A stretch of 64,000 nt of DNA from Halalkalibacter akibai JCM 9157. GTDB taxonomy: Bacteria > Bacillota > Bacilli > Bacillales > Bacillaceae_D. Positions 42,029-51,298 of the stretch are shown here, in pieces; position 1 is the first letter of the stretch; the number at the start of each line of letters is the position of its first letter. The stretch is from positions 1-64,000 of the forward strand of contig NZ_BAUV01000013.1 of NCBI RefSeq assembly GCF_000513135.1. The letters are read 5' to 3'. The notes under the pieces were generated by a model. The model saw only the letters and a list, made by a program, of their open reading frames with translations. It made no database searches and was not told the DNA's origin. The translations under genes were made by a program, and so were the position numbers.

Positions 42029-43407
42029 TTCTTCTTCATCTCTTTCATAATATTGCTTACAAATTCAACATCTGTTCCGACAATGACTTGAATATTATTT
42101 TTGTCTATTTTCATGACGCCTTTCGCTCCATTTTTCTTTAAAGCGCCTTCATTTATTTTAGTCATATCTACTACTTGTAATCGTAGTCTTGTTGCACAGT
42201 TATCAATAGAGGTTACATTATCTAGTCCCCCAAGTGCCTCTGTAAAGATCGTTGCCATGTCATGGTATTTATCACCAGATGACGTTGCGATACTTTCTGA
42301 GTCTTGTGCAAGAAGTTCCTCATCATCCTCACGACCAGGCGTTTTTAAATCTAATACACGAATTAATACATAGAAAATAACAAAATAAATAAATCCATAT
42401 AAAAGCCCAATGCCAGCTAATAGTAATGGTTTCTGAGCGATCCCGAAGTTCAACATGTAATCAATAAACCCAGCCGAGAACCCAAACCCATGTCGAATTT
42501 CAAGCAGGTAGGTAATAGACATGGAAGCACCGGTTAAGAGAGCGTGAATTCCATATAATATAGGAGATAAAAACATAAATGAAAATTCAATTGGTTCTGT
42601 AATACCAGTTAAAAACGATGTGAGAGCTAATCCTATAAACATCCCTGTTACTTGTTTTCTTTTTTCTTTCTTAGCGGTAAGGATCATAGCTAAGCAAGCA
42701 GCTGGAAGTCCAAACATCATCACTGGGAAGAAGCCGGTCATAAATACTCCCGCAGATGGATCACCAGCAAAGAAGCGGTTCAAGTCACCTGTTGCTCCGT
42801 TAAATTCACCAAATACAAACCAAACTAAACTGTTTAAGACGTGATGAAGACCTATTGGAATAAGAAGTCGATTTAATGTACCGAAAACACCAGCACCTAA
42901 AGCTCCTGCGTCAATAATCCATTGACCGACTCCATTAATGAATTCTTGAATAGGTGGCCAAACAACGCCAAAAACTCCTGCTAATAGAACCATTGTTGCA
43001 GCTGTCACAATCGGGACAAATCGTCTTCCTGCGAAAAATCCAAGCCATTGTGGGAGCTGAATATTGTGGAAACGATTATACAAGAGTCCGGCAATGATAC
43101 CGCTTAAAATTCCTCCTAAAACAGCCATATTAATATTTTCGTTAATAGCTTGTGTACCGTTTACAAGAACAAAATAACCAATGGCACCGGCTAGTGCAGC
43201 GGAACCGTTATTATCATGGGCGAAACCGATGGCAACTCCAATAGCAAAAATGAGGGCCAAATTATCAAAGATTGCAGCTCCAGCTCCAGCCATAAAAGGC
43301 ATGTTTAGTAAATCTTCTTGACCTAACCGCAAGAGCAAGGCTGCAGCAGGGAGAGCGGCGATTGGTAGCATTAATGATTTACCAATTCTTTGTAAGAAAC
43401 TTAGCAT
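42019..43407 (-). CDS. nagP: PTS N-acetylglucosamine transporter, EIICB
   Basis: 462 residues: an EIIC domain with about 10 membrane helices (1-360; RIGKSLMLPIAALPAAALLLRLG, NGSAALAGAIGYF, GITEPIEFSFMF) and a C-terminal EIIB domain (about 385-460) with the phosphorylated Cys in DNCATRLRL. It imports and phosphorylates GlcNAc using a separate EIIA. The start is ATG 43407, 9 nt after AAAGGAG. Divergent from nagA with shared NagR-type operators, which fixes the substrate more firmly than sequence alone. Its last codons come from a REP repeat. Confidence 0.93.
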   Translation of the reverse strand: MLSFLQRIGKSLMLPIAALPAAALLLRLGQEDLLNMPFMAGAGAAIFDNLALIFAIGVAIGFAHDNNGSAALAGAIGYFVLVNGTQAINENINMAVLGGILSGIIAGLLYNRFHNIQLPQWLGFFAGRRFVPIVTAATMVLLAGVFGVVWPPIQEFINGVGQWIIDAGALGAGVFGTLNRLLIPIGLHHVLNSLVWFVFGEFNGATGDLNRFFAGDPSAGVFMTGFFPVMMFGLPAACLAMILTAKKEKRKQVTGMFIGLALTSFLTGITEPIEFSFMFLSPILYGIHALLTGASMSITYLLEIRHGFGFSAGFIDYMLNFGIAQKPLLLAGIGLLYGFIYFVIFYVLIRVLDLKTPGREDDEELLAQDSESIATSSGDKYHDMATIFTEALGGLDNVTSIDNCATRLRLQVVDMTKINEGALKKNGAKGVMKIDKNNIQVIVGTDVEFVSNIMKEMKKKEA

Positions 43408-43460
43408 GATATCCAACTCCTTTTTCATGTAATATTCATTATCATAGCCCAGAAAAAACT

Positions 43461-43476
43461 AGTTGTCTATACAATT
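43461..43476. promoter_or_regulatory. NagR/YvoA-type operator, nagP side
   Basis: AGTTGTCTATACAATT resembles the dre sites of NagR (YvoA), which centre on TCTAGAC/TATAGAC flanked by TTG/CAA. It lies 54 nt upstream of nagP in the divergent nagP-nagA region. Confidence 0.65.
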
Positions 43477-43537
43477 TTAAAGGTGGACAAGCTTAATTTT
43501 ATTGTTATTGTTGATAAAAAGATAGCTTGTGTGTAGA

Positions 43538-43553
43538 ATTGGTATATACAGAT
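43538..43553. promoter_or_regulatory. NagR/YvoA-type operator, nagA side
   Basis: ATTGGTATATACAGAT resembles the same site class (ATTGGTATAGACAACT-like) and lies 30 nt upstream of nagA. Confidence 0.55.
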
Positions 43554-43582
43554 TATGAAAAACAGTAGCAGTGGAGGATTAT

Positions 43583-44782
43583 ATGGGAGAGAACAGTACG
43601 TTACTTATTAAAAATGTTCCTATTTACACAACTGAGGGCAAAATTGAGAATGGGTTTGTGAGAATGACGGATGGGGTTTTTAGCGAAGTTGGTGAACACG
43701 AACCATCTACTAGCGACGGAATTGAAGTCCTTTCGTTATCTGATGAGTATTGCGTGCTTCCTGGTTTTATTGATCTGCATATTCACGGATCACATGGGGC
43801 CGATACGATGGATGCTACGATCCCATCGCTCGCTACTATGGCTCGGAATCTTCCAAAAGAAGGGACGACCAGCTTTCTTGCAACAACGATCACTCAGTCT
43901 ATCGAGAATATTGAAGAGGCACTGGAAAATGTCTCAAATTATTGTACGTCCGTGCAACAGGAAGCAGTTGCTGAAATTCTAGGAGTCCACTTAGAGGGTC
44001 CTTTTATTTCAACAGAAAGAGCCGGGGCTCAGCCTCATTCACATATCATGACTCCGAATCAAACTCTTTTTGATAAATGGCAGAAGATTTCTGGCCATCG
44101 AATCAAGCTTGTCACAACCGCTCCAGAGCTTGAGAACGGAATCGAGTTTGTTCAAAACTTGAAAAATCAAGGTGTAGTGGCATCTGTTGGTCACTCCGAT
44201 GCGAAATATGAGCAAGTAAAAGAGGCGATTGAGCAGGGGGTAACTCATGTCACTCATTTATACAATGGAATGAGAGGGCTACACCACCGCGAACCAGGTG
44301 TTGTCGGGGCCGCATTAACTCATGAAGAGTTATTAGTTGAAATGATTGTAGATGGAATTCATATTCATCCTGCAGTTGTGAAAAGTACGTTTTTAGCTAA
44401 AGGTGCCAGTAATCTTGTCCTCGTAACAGATGCAATGCGAGCGAAGGGGCTGAATGACGGAACCTACGATCTGGGCGGACAGCTAGTGAATGTTACTGAC
44501 GGTAAAGCCCTTTTAGAAGATGGGACTCTTGCTGGAAGTGTGTTGACAATGGATCAGGCACTAAGAAATATGATTGAGTTCACGGGCTGTTCATTAGAGG
44601 ATATTGTGAAAATGACTTCGGAAAACCCAGCTAAACAGCTAGGTGTTTGGAACCGTAAAGGAAGCATTACAGTTGGGAAAGATGCAGATCTGACCATTAT
44701 AGACAAAGACCTAACCGTTGTGATGACCATTTGTAAAGGGAAAGTAGCTTACCAAAGGAGGAATGAACATGAATCTAATTGA
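43583..44782 (+). CDS. nagA: N-acetylglucosamine-6-phosphate deacetylase
   Basis: 399 residues of the amidohydrolase fold. PGFIDLHIHGSHGADTMDA carries the HxH metal motif, GVHLEGPFIS the metal Glu, VGHSDAKYEQV and THLYNGMRGLHHREPG the further histidines, and LVTDAMRAKG the catalytic Asp. It removes acetate from GlcNAc-6-P. ATG 43583 follows GGAGG; the GTG at 43571 is inside the ribosome site. It overlaps nagB by 14 nt, the start of a nagA-nagB-nagR-SIS operon. Confidence 0.96.
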   Translation: MGENSTLLIKNVPIYTTEGKIENGFVRMTDGVFSEVGEHEPSTSDGIEVLSLSDEYCVLPGFIDLHIHGSHGADTMDATIPSLATMARNLPKEGTTSFLATTITQSIENIEEALENVSNYCTSVQQEAVAEILGVHLEGPFISTERAGAQPHSHIMTPNQTLFDKWQKISGHRIKLVTTAPELENGIEFVQNLKNQGVVASVGHSDAKYEQVKEAIEQGVTHVTHLYNGMRGLHHREPGVVGAALTHEELLVEMIVDGIHIHPAVVKSTFLAKGASNLVLVTDAMRAKGLNDGTYDLGGQLVNVTDGKALLEDGTLAGSVLTMDQALRNMIEFTGCSLEDIVKMTSENPAKQLGVWNRKGSITVGKDADLTIIDKDLTVVMTICKGKVAYQRRNEHESN

Positions 44783-45509
44783 AGTAAGAGATTATGAGGA
44801 AATGAGTCAGATTGCAGCTGATTATCTGGTCAAGCAGGTTAGAAAAAATCCCGCTTCCGTGTTAGGACTTGCGACGGGCGGAACTCCTCAAAAAATGTAT
44901 GAGTTGTTAATCGCTGATCACAAGAAAAACAAAACGAATTACAACACAATCACGACGTTTAATCTTGACGAGTACATGGGATTAAAGCCTACTGACCCAA
45001 CTAGTTATAGATATTATATGGATCAAAATCTCTTTAATCATATTAATGTGCAAGAAAAGAACATTAATCTACCGAGCGGGCTTGCGGCCAACGTGGAAGA
45101 GGAGTGTAAGAAATACGAAGTACGTATCCAAGAAAAAGGCGGAATTGATCTTCAAATCCTTGGCATTGGTTCGAACGGACATATTGGTTTTAATGAACCT
45201 AGAACAGCTTTTTCAAGTCGGACTCATGTCGTTAATCTAACTGCTTCGACAAGAGAAGCAAATGCGAGATTCTTTGATTCGATTAAGGAAGTGCCGACAC
45301 AGGCGATCACTATGGGGATTGCCACTATTATGGAGAGCAAGGAAATTTTATTACTTGTATCGGGAGAAGAAAAAGCTGACGCGATGAAGCGGCTGTTTTC
45401 TCAAGAAGAACCGAATGAACAATTCCCAGCATCTATTTTAAAAAATCACCCACATGTTACAATAGTGGCAGATAAAAAAGCGCTTAAAGGTGTTGTCGTC
45501 CCTGTTTGA
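44769..45509 (+). CDS. nagB: Glucosamine-6-phosphate deaminase
   Basis: 246 residues. LGLATGGTPQKMYE binds the phosphate, TTFNLDEYMGL carries the catalytic Asp, and GIGSNGHIGFNEP the conserved His-Glu part. It turns GlcN-6-P to fructose-6-P and ammonia. ATG 44769 is chosen since AAAGGAGG lies 7 nt upstream; ATG 44763 is too close. nagR begins 16 nt after its stop. Confidence 0.96.
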   Translation: MNLIEVRDYEEMSQIAADYLVKQVRKNPASVLGLATGGTPQKMYELLIADHKKNKTNYNTITTFNLDEYMGLKPTDPTSYRYYMDQNLFNHINVQEKNINLPSGLAANVEEECKKYEVRIQEKGGIDLQILGIGSNGHIGFNEPRTAFSSRTHVVNLTASTREANARFFDSIKEVPTQAITMGIATIMESKEILLLVSGEEKADAMKRLFSQEEPNEQFPASILKNHPHVTIVADKKALKGVVVPV

Positions 45510-45525
45510 AAGGAGGAGACGCAAA

Positions 45526-46246
45526 ATGATTGATAAAAACTCTCCGGTTCCGATTTATTCTCAAATTGAAGAATATATTCGTGATCTGATTCGAAAAGGT
45601 GAGCTCCAGCCGGGGCAGACGCTTCCGTCGGAACGGGAATATTCAGAACAGTTTCAAGTGAGTAGAATGACAATTAGGCAGGCTATTACGAAACTGGTAA
45701 ACGAAGGGTATCTTTATCGCAAGAAGGGGAGCGGGACGTTTGTTGCAGAGACAAAATTTGAACAAGCGCTACAAGGCTTAACAAGCTTCACTGAAGATAT
45801 GAAAGCTAGAGCTTACGCCAAGTAGTAAGCTGTTGCATTTTGAAATCATTCCCGCCTCTATGCAAGTAGCCGTTACTCTACAAGTAGCTGAACATACCCC
45901 AGTGTATGAATTGAAACGAATTCGACTAGCTGATGATATCCCAATGGCATTAGAAACAACGTACATTCCAGCAAACTTAATAAAAGGTTTAACAGAGGAG
46001 ATCATTAGTCAATCCATTTACTCTTATATTGAGGATAAGCTCCAGCTAACAATTGGCGAAGCGACCCAGGTTATTGAATCTGCGATAGCACGGCCAAATG
46101 AGGTTGAGTTGCTACAGTTACAGAAGGGCTCGCCGATTTTATTAATTGAACGCCGCACCTATTTAGACAATGGTACGCCCTTTGAAGTTGTACGATCATC
46201 CTATCGTGCCGATCGCTATAAATTTGTTTCGCAACTAAAACGTTAA
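45526..46246 (+). pseudogene. nagR: GntR-family repressor NagR (HTH-UTRA), broken by 2-nt deletion
   Basis: The first part has a winged helix (PSEREYSEQFQVSRMTIRQAITKLVNEGYLYRKKGSGTFVA, about 30-75) and ends in frame soon after SFTEDMKAR. The second frame reads LTPSSKLLHFEIIPASMQ and runs through the UTRA effector domain to 46246. The family text is MKARGLTPSS, so only one base of the Gly codon remains at 45811: a 2-nt deletion. Restored length is exactly 240 residues, close to the usual 243. NagR represses nag genes and is released by GlcN-6-P. Loss would free nagP and nagAB, if real. Confidence 0.9.
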
Positions 46247-46261
46247 AGCTGGAGGTTACCG

Positions 46262-46987
46262 ATGATCAAAACCTACCTAGCTAGAATTCAAGAGTATCTA
46301 GCAAAACTTGAAAAAGAAGAAGAAACAACGATTGGAATTGCAGCTTCAAAGGTAGCTGAATCCATTAAGCAAGGCGGGATTATCCATGTTTTCGGTTGTG
46401 GACATTCGCACCTTCTAGGAGAAGAAATTTTTTACAGAGCAGGCGGGCTGGCACCTGTTAATCCTATCTTCGTTGAAGAGTTAATGCTTCATCAAAGTGC
46501 TACGCAGGCTTCCTTGCTAGAACGAAAGCAAACGTATGCGATGACGTTTCTGAAAGATCAAGACATGCGCCCGGAAGATGTTTTGATCGTCGTTTCAACC
46601 TCCGGAATTAATCCCGTGCCAATTGAAACAGCGTTGTACGGCAAGGAGCAAGGTGTTTTTACGATCGGAATTACCTCAAAAGACTATAGTGTAAATCAAC
46701 CGTCAAGATATCCAAGTGGTGAGTATTTATATGATGTGGTCGATGTCACGATTAATAATCATGCTAAAGCAGGGGATGGGGTACTAACCTTAAGCGATGG
46801 AGTAGCCTATGGACCAAGCTCATCAATTGTGGGCTTGGCGATTATAAATAGCATTATGGTCGGGGCCATTGAGAAATTGGTGGAGCTAGACTATGAGCCT
46901 CCGGTGTTTAAAAGTGGAAATATTGCAGGATCGGATGAGCATAATCAGCGATTGATAGAGAGATATAAGGATCGGATAAGGTTTTAA
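46262..46987 (+). CDS. SIS-domain sugar-phosphate-binding protein (UPF0309 type)
   Basis: 241 residues with one SIS domain (about 20-200): GGIIHVFGCGHSHLLGEEIFYRAGG and VLIVVSTSGINPVPIETALYGKEQG hold the sugar-phosphate loops, and the terminal SGNIAGSDEHNQRLIERY is typical of UPF0309 proteins. Such proteins occur with amino-sugar genes; the reaction may be an isomerase or etherase-like step on a phosphorylated amino sugar. It is last in the nag operon, 15 nt after nagR. Not MurQ, which is longer and has a different catalytic Glu motif. Confidence 0.85.
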   Translation: MIKTYLARIQEYLAKLEKEEETTIGIAASKVAESIKQGGIIHVFGCGHSHLLGEEIFYRAGGLAPVNPIFVEELMLHQSATQASLLERKQTYAMTFLKDQDMRPEDVLIVVSTSGINPVPIETALYGKEQGVFTIGITSKDYSVNQPSRYPSGEYLYDVVDVTINNHAKAGDGVLTLSDGVAYGPSSSIVGLAIINSIMVGAIEKLVELDYEPPVFKSGNIAGSDEHNQRLIERYKDRIRF

Positions 46988-47066
46988 AGGTGGGAAGGGG
47001 TTGGGGGGCTTTCCCTCTAACCACCGCTCTTCTCACCTCATAACTCTTTTGATTAAACACTTTCTG

Positions 47067-47276
47067 TTAATCTTTATCTAAATCATCATCAAGGAAAGAT
47101 TTTTTCTTTTCTCTAATGTCCTTAATGCCATATTTCTTCTCAAGATACTGACCAATGATAGAACTGTTAATGCCTCTTCTTACTGCCGTTTCAATAATTA
47201 TATAAAGAATAAATAGTCCTACAATATAAGAGATAACACCTAAACCCAAGCCCAATAAATTCCCCTCCCAATTCAA
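47067..47276 (-). CDS. Small membrane protein, 69 residues
   Basis: One hydrophobic helix (about 7-30: LGLGLGVISYIVGLFILYIIIETAV) and a charged tail (KKYGIKDIREKKKSFLDDDLDKD). The ribosome site is GGAGGGGAATTT-like, just upstream. No family recognised; real-gene support is moderate. Confidence 0.5.
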   Translation of the reverse strand: MNWEGNLLGLGLGVISYIVGLFILYIIIETAVRRGINSSIIGQYLEKKYGIKDIREKKKSFLDDDLDKD

Positions 47277-47444
47277 TATTTACTACTACATAAGTAAAGT
47301 CTTTCAAAGACACAAGATGTCTTTTTAAAAAAAGGATTTCGATTAATTCAAAAAAGAATAACCTCCCAACACTAGATGAGAATTATTTGATTTTAATATA
47401 CCTCAAGTACCATGGAATGTATAATTTGGAAAAGGGGGATTTAG

Positions 47445-47621
47445 ATGGAAAATATGAACGTAATAAGTCATCTTTATTTTTTGTTTGGAGTTTTATTCGT
47501 AATTATATCTAGGAATGGCCTTGAATGGGGAGGTTCGGTTATTTATCCAATGGGTATATTTTTTGTAATATTAGGCGCTGGTGGGATCATTAGAGGTTTT
47601 TTGCAAAGAAACGTTCATTAA
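47445..47621 (+). CDS. Small two-helix membrane protein, 58 residues
   Basis: ATG 47445 follows AAAGGGGGAT. The peptide begins MENMNVISHLYFLFGVLFVI and ends GIIRGFLQRNVH, with two hydrophobic helices around a WGGS turn. Followed after 144 nt by a second small membrane protein in the same direction. Unknown family. Confidence 0.55.
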   Translation: MENMNVISHLYFLFGVLFVIISRNGLEWGGSVIYPMGIFFVILGAGGIIRGFLQRNVH

Positions 47622-47765
47622 AAATGAGTTCTTTTTAGGTGAGAGTTCTTTTCTTACCTAGAAAGGGGGATCTAATTGGTTCGTTCCAAAATAAATCTTC
47701 TATTTTCACAGAAGGAAATGTATTTTTCTACTAAGTAAAAACATTAAATAAGAAGGTGGGAAAAA

Positions 47766-47948
47766 ATGAAATACATCTTGCCACATATTTATCTCTTCGC
47801 GGGTTTTGTCATATTCTTACAATCTTATATATTAGCAGGCACGTGGCATTTTGTTACGTTTTATTTGGGTAGCCTTATAACGGTTATTGGTTTTTTATGG
47901 ATTGGATTTTTGTTATCTAAAGACTTTTCTAGGTGGTTATCTAAATAA
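47766..47948 (+). CDS. Small two-helix membrane protein, 60 residues
   Basis: ATG 47766 follows AAGGTGGG. Two helices (about 5-24 and 30-50) and a short basic end (SKDFSRWLSK). Similar in size and topology to the preceding 58-residue protein; together they may form a small membrane pair. Unknown function. Confidence 0.5.
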   Translation: MKYILPHIYLFAGFVIFLQSYILAGTWHFVTFYLGSLITVIGFLWIGFLLSKDFSRWLSK

Positions 47949-48059
47949 AAGAGTTTTCACAATTGTAGAAGTGTACTCTTGCTTCCTTAAGGGGATGAAC
48001 TTTAAGAGATTGGGTAGTTGTTATTTAAGAGATTTGTTCTTTGTCAAACAATAATTTGT

Positions 48060-48110
48060 AAAAATAGAAAAAGGGCTGGAGTCAATGCTCCCATCCTTTT
48101 TCTATTTTTT
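48060..48110. terminator. Bidirectional terminator
   Basis: AAAAATAGAAAAAGG (48060-48074) and CCTTTTTCTATTTTT (48095-48109) form a 15-bp perfect stem. It abuts the stop of the diguanylate cyclase gene. Confidence 0.9.
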
Positions 48111-49688
48111 TTATGCTTTCACACCAACCAGCACTTCATTATAAATTTGAACACAGTTTCGGCCATTCTCTTTGGCTTTGTAAAGAGCTTGATCGGCTTC
48201 ACGCATAAGGACTTCAATTGGAAGGTGTGGCTCGCCTGGGATAAACTCTAGATGGGATAGCCCAAAGCTTGAGGTGACCCCAATTTTAAGATCTAAATAA
48301 GGGAAATACCTTTTCGAGATTGCTAGACGAATCGCGTCGGCAATCTCTTCTGCTTCTAGTAGAGTGGTATTGGGCAGGCAAATGACAAATTCCTCTCCGC
48401 CGTAGCGCCCGATCCGGTCTATTTCTCTTATTTGAAGTTTAGCAATCGCGGCCACTTGCTTTAAGACAACGTCTCCTGCTTCATGACCATATTGATCATT
48501 TATTTGTTTGAAGTGATCAATGTCAAACATAATATAAGAAAGCGATCCGCCTTGATAGAGTAGGTTCTGATAGATTTGCTCGACTTCTGAAAGAAAGTAG
48601 GTTCGGTTTAGTAGTTCCGTCAGACCATCTGTGCTGGCTAGGTATTTTAGCTGCTTCTCCAGTGTCACTCTTTCGGTTACATCGGCAAAGCGGATAATCG
48701 TTCCTACTTGTTTTTGCTGCTTCGTCCAAACGCTAGAAAAACTAATTTGTAGATACTTCGTTTGTCCGTTTTGGACGTATTCATAATCAAATTGTTTTTG
48801 TGAGGTTAGTTGTTCAGTAAGTTCGCTAGTTTCGCCTAGTACCTCTTTGAGTGTTTTCCCAATCATTTTGGTGTTTAGGAAAGGAATGATCTGAACGGCA
48901 GCTTTGTTAAAATCAACGATCACATTTTGTTGATTAAGGACAATTACACCATCGTCTATATTTTCGAAAACCGCTTCTCTTGCAATCGGAGCTACGTTAA
49001 ACATTTGAAACGAAATAAGCGCAATTCCATGAAAAATAAATGACACACTCATAAAAACTGGACCGAGATCAATCCCATGAGGACTCATCCCATTCACATA
49101 AAAAACACTCGCAACGACAGGAACGACATAGCCAGTCACCATGATAATTAACTGCATCCGGAAACGAAACGACACCGCTTTTTTAATCTCTGCTAATAAC
49201 ATGAGCACGCTCACCGAGATACACGTATAAAGGTAAAGGGAGTGGACGTAAAACCAGGGCCCACCAGTCAGTTCAATGATTGGAAAAGAACTGTTTTCCC
49301 TGAGCCCAACAGAAGAATAATAGAGTTGATGAAGCTCATTCGTGTTATGTATGAAAATCGTGATTATAGGCAGGGTGTAAAGAAGGACGATCATCCACCG
49401 GTTAACCTTTTTACCTAAATACGTGAGGCACATCAGTAAAATGAAAGTCGGAATAAATGGCAAAGCAAAATATTCAAACATCAACCAAAATTTTATCTGC
49501 GCTAACGTGTGACTCGCAAGTTCAGCCGCGTAAGAAAACGTAAAAATGGCACACATAAAGGTCGATAACACAAAATACAGGCCACCAGGCGCCTGACGAA
49601 CTTTGAAAAAACCATACACACTAAGAAAACTACTTAAACATCCGCTTAAAATTGAGGCTATAAAATAAGGGATTACCTCTTGTGCCAT
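48111..49688 (-). CDS. 7TM-PAS-GGDEF diguanylate cyclase
   Basis: 525 residues. Seven membrane helices (1-225) form a histidine-kinase-type 7TM sensor; then PAS (about 232-345, starting NIDDGVIVLNQQNVIVDFN) and GGDEF (about 350-515). The active-site text is GGEEF (about 432) and an RxxD inhibitory site (REID) sits five residues before it. So it should make c-di-GMP with product feedback. Together with the riboswitch operon at 2.5-6.8 kb it gives this window both a maker and a sensor of c-di-GMP. Ligand of the 7TM part unknown. Confidence 0.92.
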   Translation of the reverse strand: MAQEVIPYFIASILSGCLSSFLSVYGFFKVRQAPGGLYFVLSTFMCAIFTFSYAAELASHTLAQIKFWLMFEYFALPFIPTFILLMCLTYLGKKVNRWMIVLLYTLPIITIFIHNTNELHQLYYSSVGLRENSSFPIIELTGGPWFYVHSLYLYTCISVSVLMLLAEIKKAVSFRFRMQLIIMVTGYVVPVVASVFYVNGMSPHGIDLGPVFMSVSFIFHGIALISFQMFNVAPIAREAVFENIDDGVIVLNQQNVIVDFNKAAVQIIPFLNTKMIGKTLKEVLGETSELTEQLTSQKQFDYEYVQNGQTKYLQISFSSVWTKQQKQVGTIIRFADVTERVTLEKQLKYLASTDGLTELLNRTYFLSEVEQIYQNLLYQGGSLSYIMFDIDHFKQINDQYGHEAGDVVLKQVAAIAKLQIREIDRIGRYGGEEFVICLPNTTLLEAEEIADAIRLAISKRYFPYLDLKIGVTSSFGLSHLEFIPGEPHLPIEVLMREADQALYKAKENGRNCVQIYNEVLVGVKA

Positions 49689-50122
49689 CTCATCGTCTCC
49701 ACATTTAATTTTCTATATTATACAGTGGCTGGTGGCTTTTGTACTAGTCTTATCGGCGGGGGAGTGTACCTTTGTTTCTATCCAATCAGTCAGTTGGCTA
49801 GGCTTAAAAGAGAGGGCCAGATTTAATAGCGAACTGAAGCTGGTTAATAGCGATTTTTTATTTTCTTAGAGAAAAAAGTTCAGTTAAAAGCAAAATCGTG
49901 TATTATCAGAGCAATCCAACAAGTTTAATAGCGTTCTCTCTGATTTTCGTATCAGTATCTAACTAGTCAGCTGGAACATAACATCAAGAGGGTTTTATGA
50001 ACTAGCTGTCCATTGCCTCCATAAATGCTAATGGACAGCTAGTTCAAGCAATTGTATAATTTTATTCAAGATTACAGCTTATCCCAAGTTAATTTATCGG
50101 AATGGAATGAGGTGATAGACAA
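49689..50122. other. Intergenic region with recurring TTAATAGCGA motif and a 16-bp hairpin
   Basis: 434 bases. TTTAATAGCGAAC, GTTAATAGCGATT and TTTAATAGCGTTC occur within about 110 bp (49821-49940). GAACTAGCTGTCCATT (49999-50014) and AATGGACAGCTAGTTC (50030-50045) form a 16-bp perfect inverted repeat with a 15-nt loop and no T-run. The LacI-gene promoter must lie to its right; no CGTGTACGTACACG site is seen here. Confidence 0.6.
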
Positions 50123-51112
50123 GTGAAAGTGACGATTAAAGACATTGCTAAGATTTGTGGTGTGTCGGCTGGAACGGTTGATAGGGCGCTAAACAACCGA
50201 GTGGGAATTAGTGAGAAAACAAGAAAAAAGGTGCTTAAAGTAGCCGAAGAAATGAATTACCAACCAGATTACACTGCAAGAAGTTTAGTGATGGGCAAGA
50301 CGATGACGATTGGTGTAGTGTTGTTTGATTTGTATAATCGTTCGTTTGCTCAATTGTTAAATGCGATCGAGCAAAAAGCGAGGGACTTGGGTTATTTTGT
50401 CTATATTACTCTTACAGACAAAGATCCTGAGAATGAAAAAAAGTGTATTGATTATCTAGTAAGTCGAAAAGTAGATGGCATTATTTTATTTACTGTTAAT
50501 AAAGGGAAAGAATTTGAAGCTCATCTGAGTAAGTACCACGTTCCGATTATTACGATATTTAATTATGTTTCAGAGAAGTGGGAGTATATTGGAATACAAG
50601 AACGACAAGCGATGAAAGAAGCGGTTGATTATTTGACAAGTAAAAACTATCAGGAGTTTATCTATGTTAGTCCACCTCTTGCTTATTTAGGAAAAACAAA
50701 TATCTACACGCAAGTCGAGCGATTAAATGGCTTTTATGAAGGACTGATGGTAAATAATATTCAATCTAAACCAATTGTTTTGAAAAATAGTGAGTATATA
50801 AAAGACTTGGACCACATAAATTTTAGCAAAGATCGTAAGACAGCGATTGTTTGTTCAACAGATCTTTACGCATTAGAAGTGATGAATTACCTAAAGGTAA
50901 AGGGATTCAATATTCCTGAAGACATAGGGGTTATGGGGTTCGATGATATTGATATGCTGAAGTATATCACGCCTCGTTTAACGACGGTCAAATACCCCAT
51001 TGATGAAGTTGGGAGAAAGGCTGTTGAAAGCATGATTCACAAAATTGATAATGGAACGTTTTTATCGCCTCCTTTACTAGACTATGAAATGATAAGAGGA
51101 GAGTCTACTTAA
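50123..51112 (+). CDS. LacI-family transcriptional regulator
   Basis: 329 residues. The HTH (VTIKDIAKICGVSAGTVDRALNN, about 3-25) and hinge (YQPDYTARSLVMGKT) are intact, followed by a periplasmic-binding-type effector domain (60-329). Start is GTG 50123, after GAGGTG. It lies upstream of a sugar ABC importer and GH51 gene that carry five copies of a palindromic CGTGTACGTACACG site. It is therefore the probable repressor of that regulon, with an arabinose-oligomer effector (inference). No self-binding site was seen. Confidence 0.92.
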   Translation: MKVTIKDIAKICGVSAGTVDRALNNRVGISEKTRKKVLKVAEEMNYQPDYTARSLVMGKTMTIGVVLFDLYNRSFAQLLNAIEQKARDLGYFVYITLTDKDPENEKKCIDYLVSRKVDGIILFTVNKGKEFEAHLSKYHVPIITIFNYVSEKWEYIGIQERQAMKEAVDYLTSKNYQEFIYVSPPLAYLGKTNIYTQVERLNGFYEGLMVNNIQSKPIVLKNSEYIKDLDHINFSKDRKTAIVCSTDLYALEVMNYLKVKGFNIPEDIGVMGFDDIDMLKYITPRLTTVKYPIDEVGRKAVESMIHKIDNGTFLSPPLLDYEMIRGEST

Positions 51113-51298
51113 AGGCTGTCAGAAAATTTGAAAATATGGTTGACGACTGGGTAAGATGGGTGGTACTGTGTAGTTATATTAGTCAAGTATAATTATTCGC
51201 CTTTAATAAAAGGTAGGATAATGATAATTCTTATATGTACCTGATGGAGACTGTTAAACTGGCTAATATCCTATGTATCAATTATTTGTTTAATTAAA

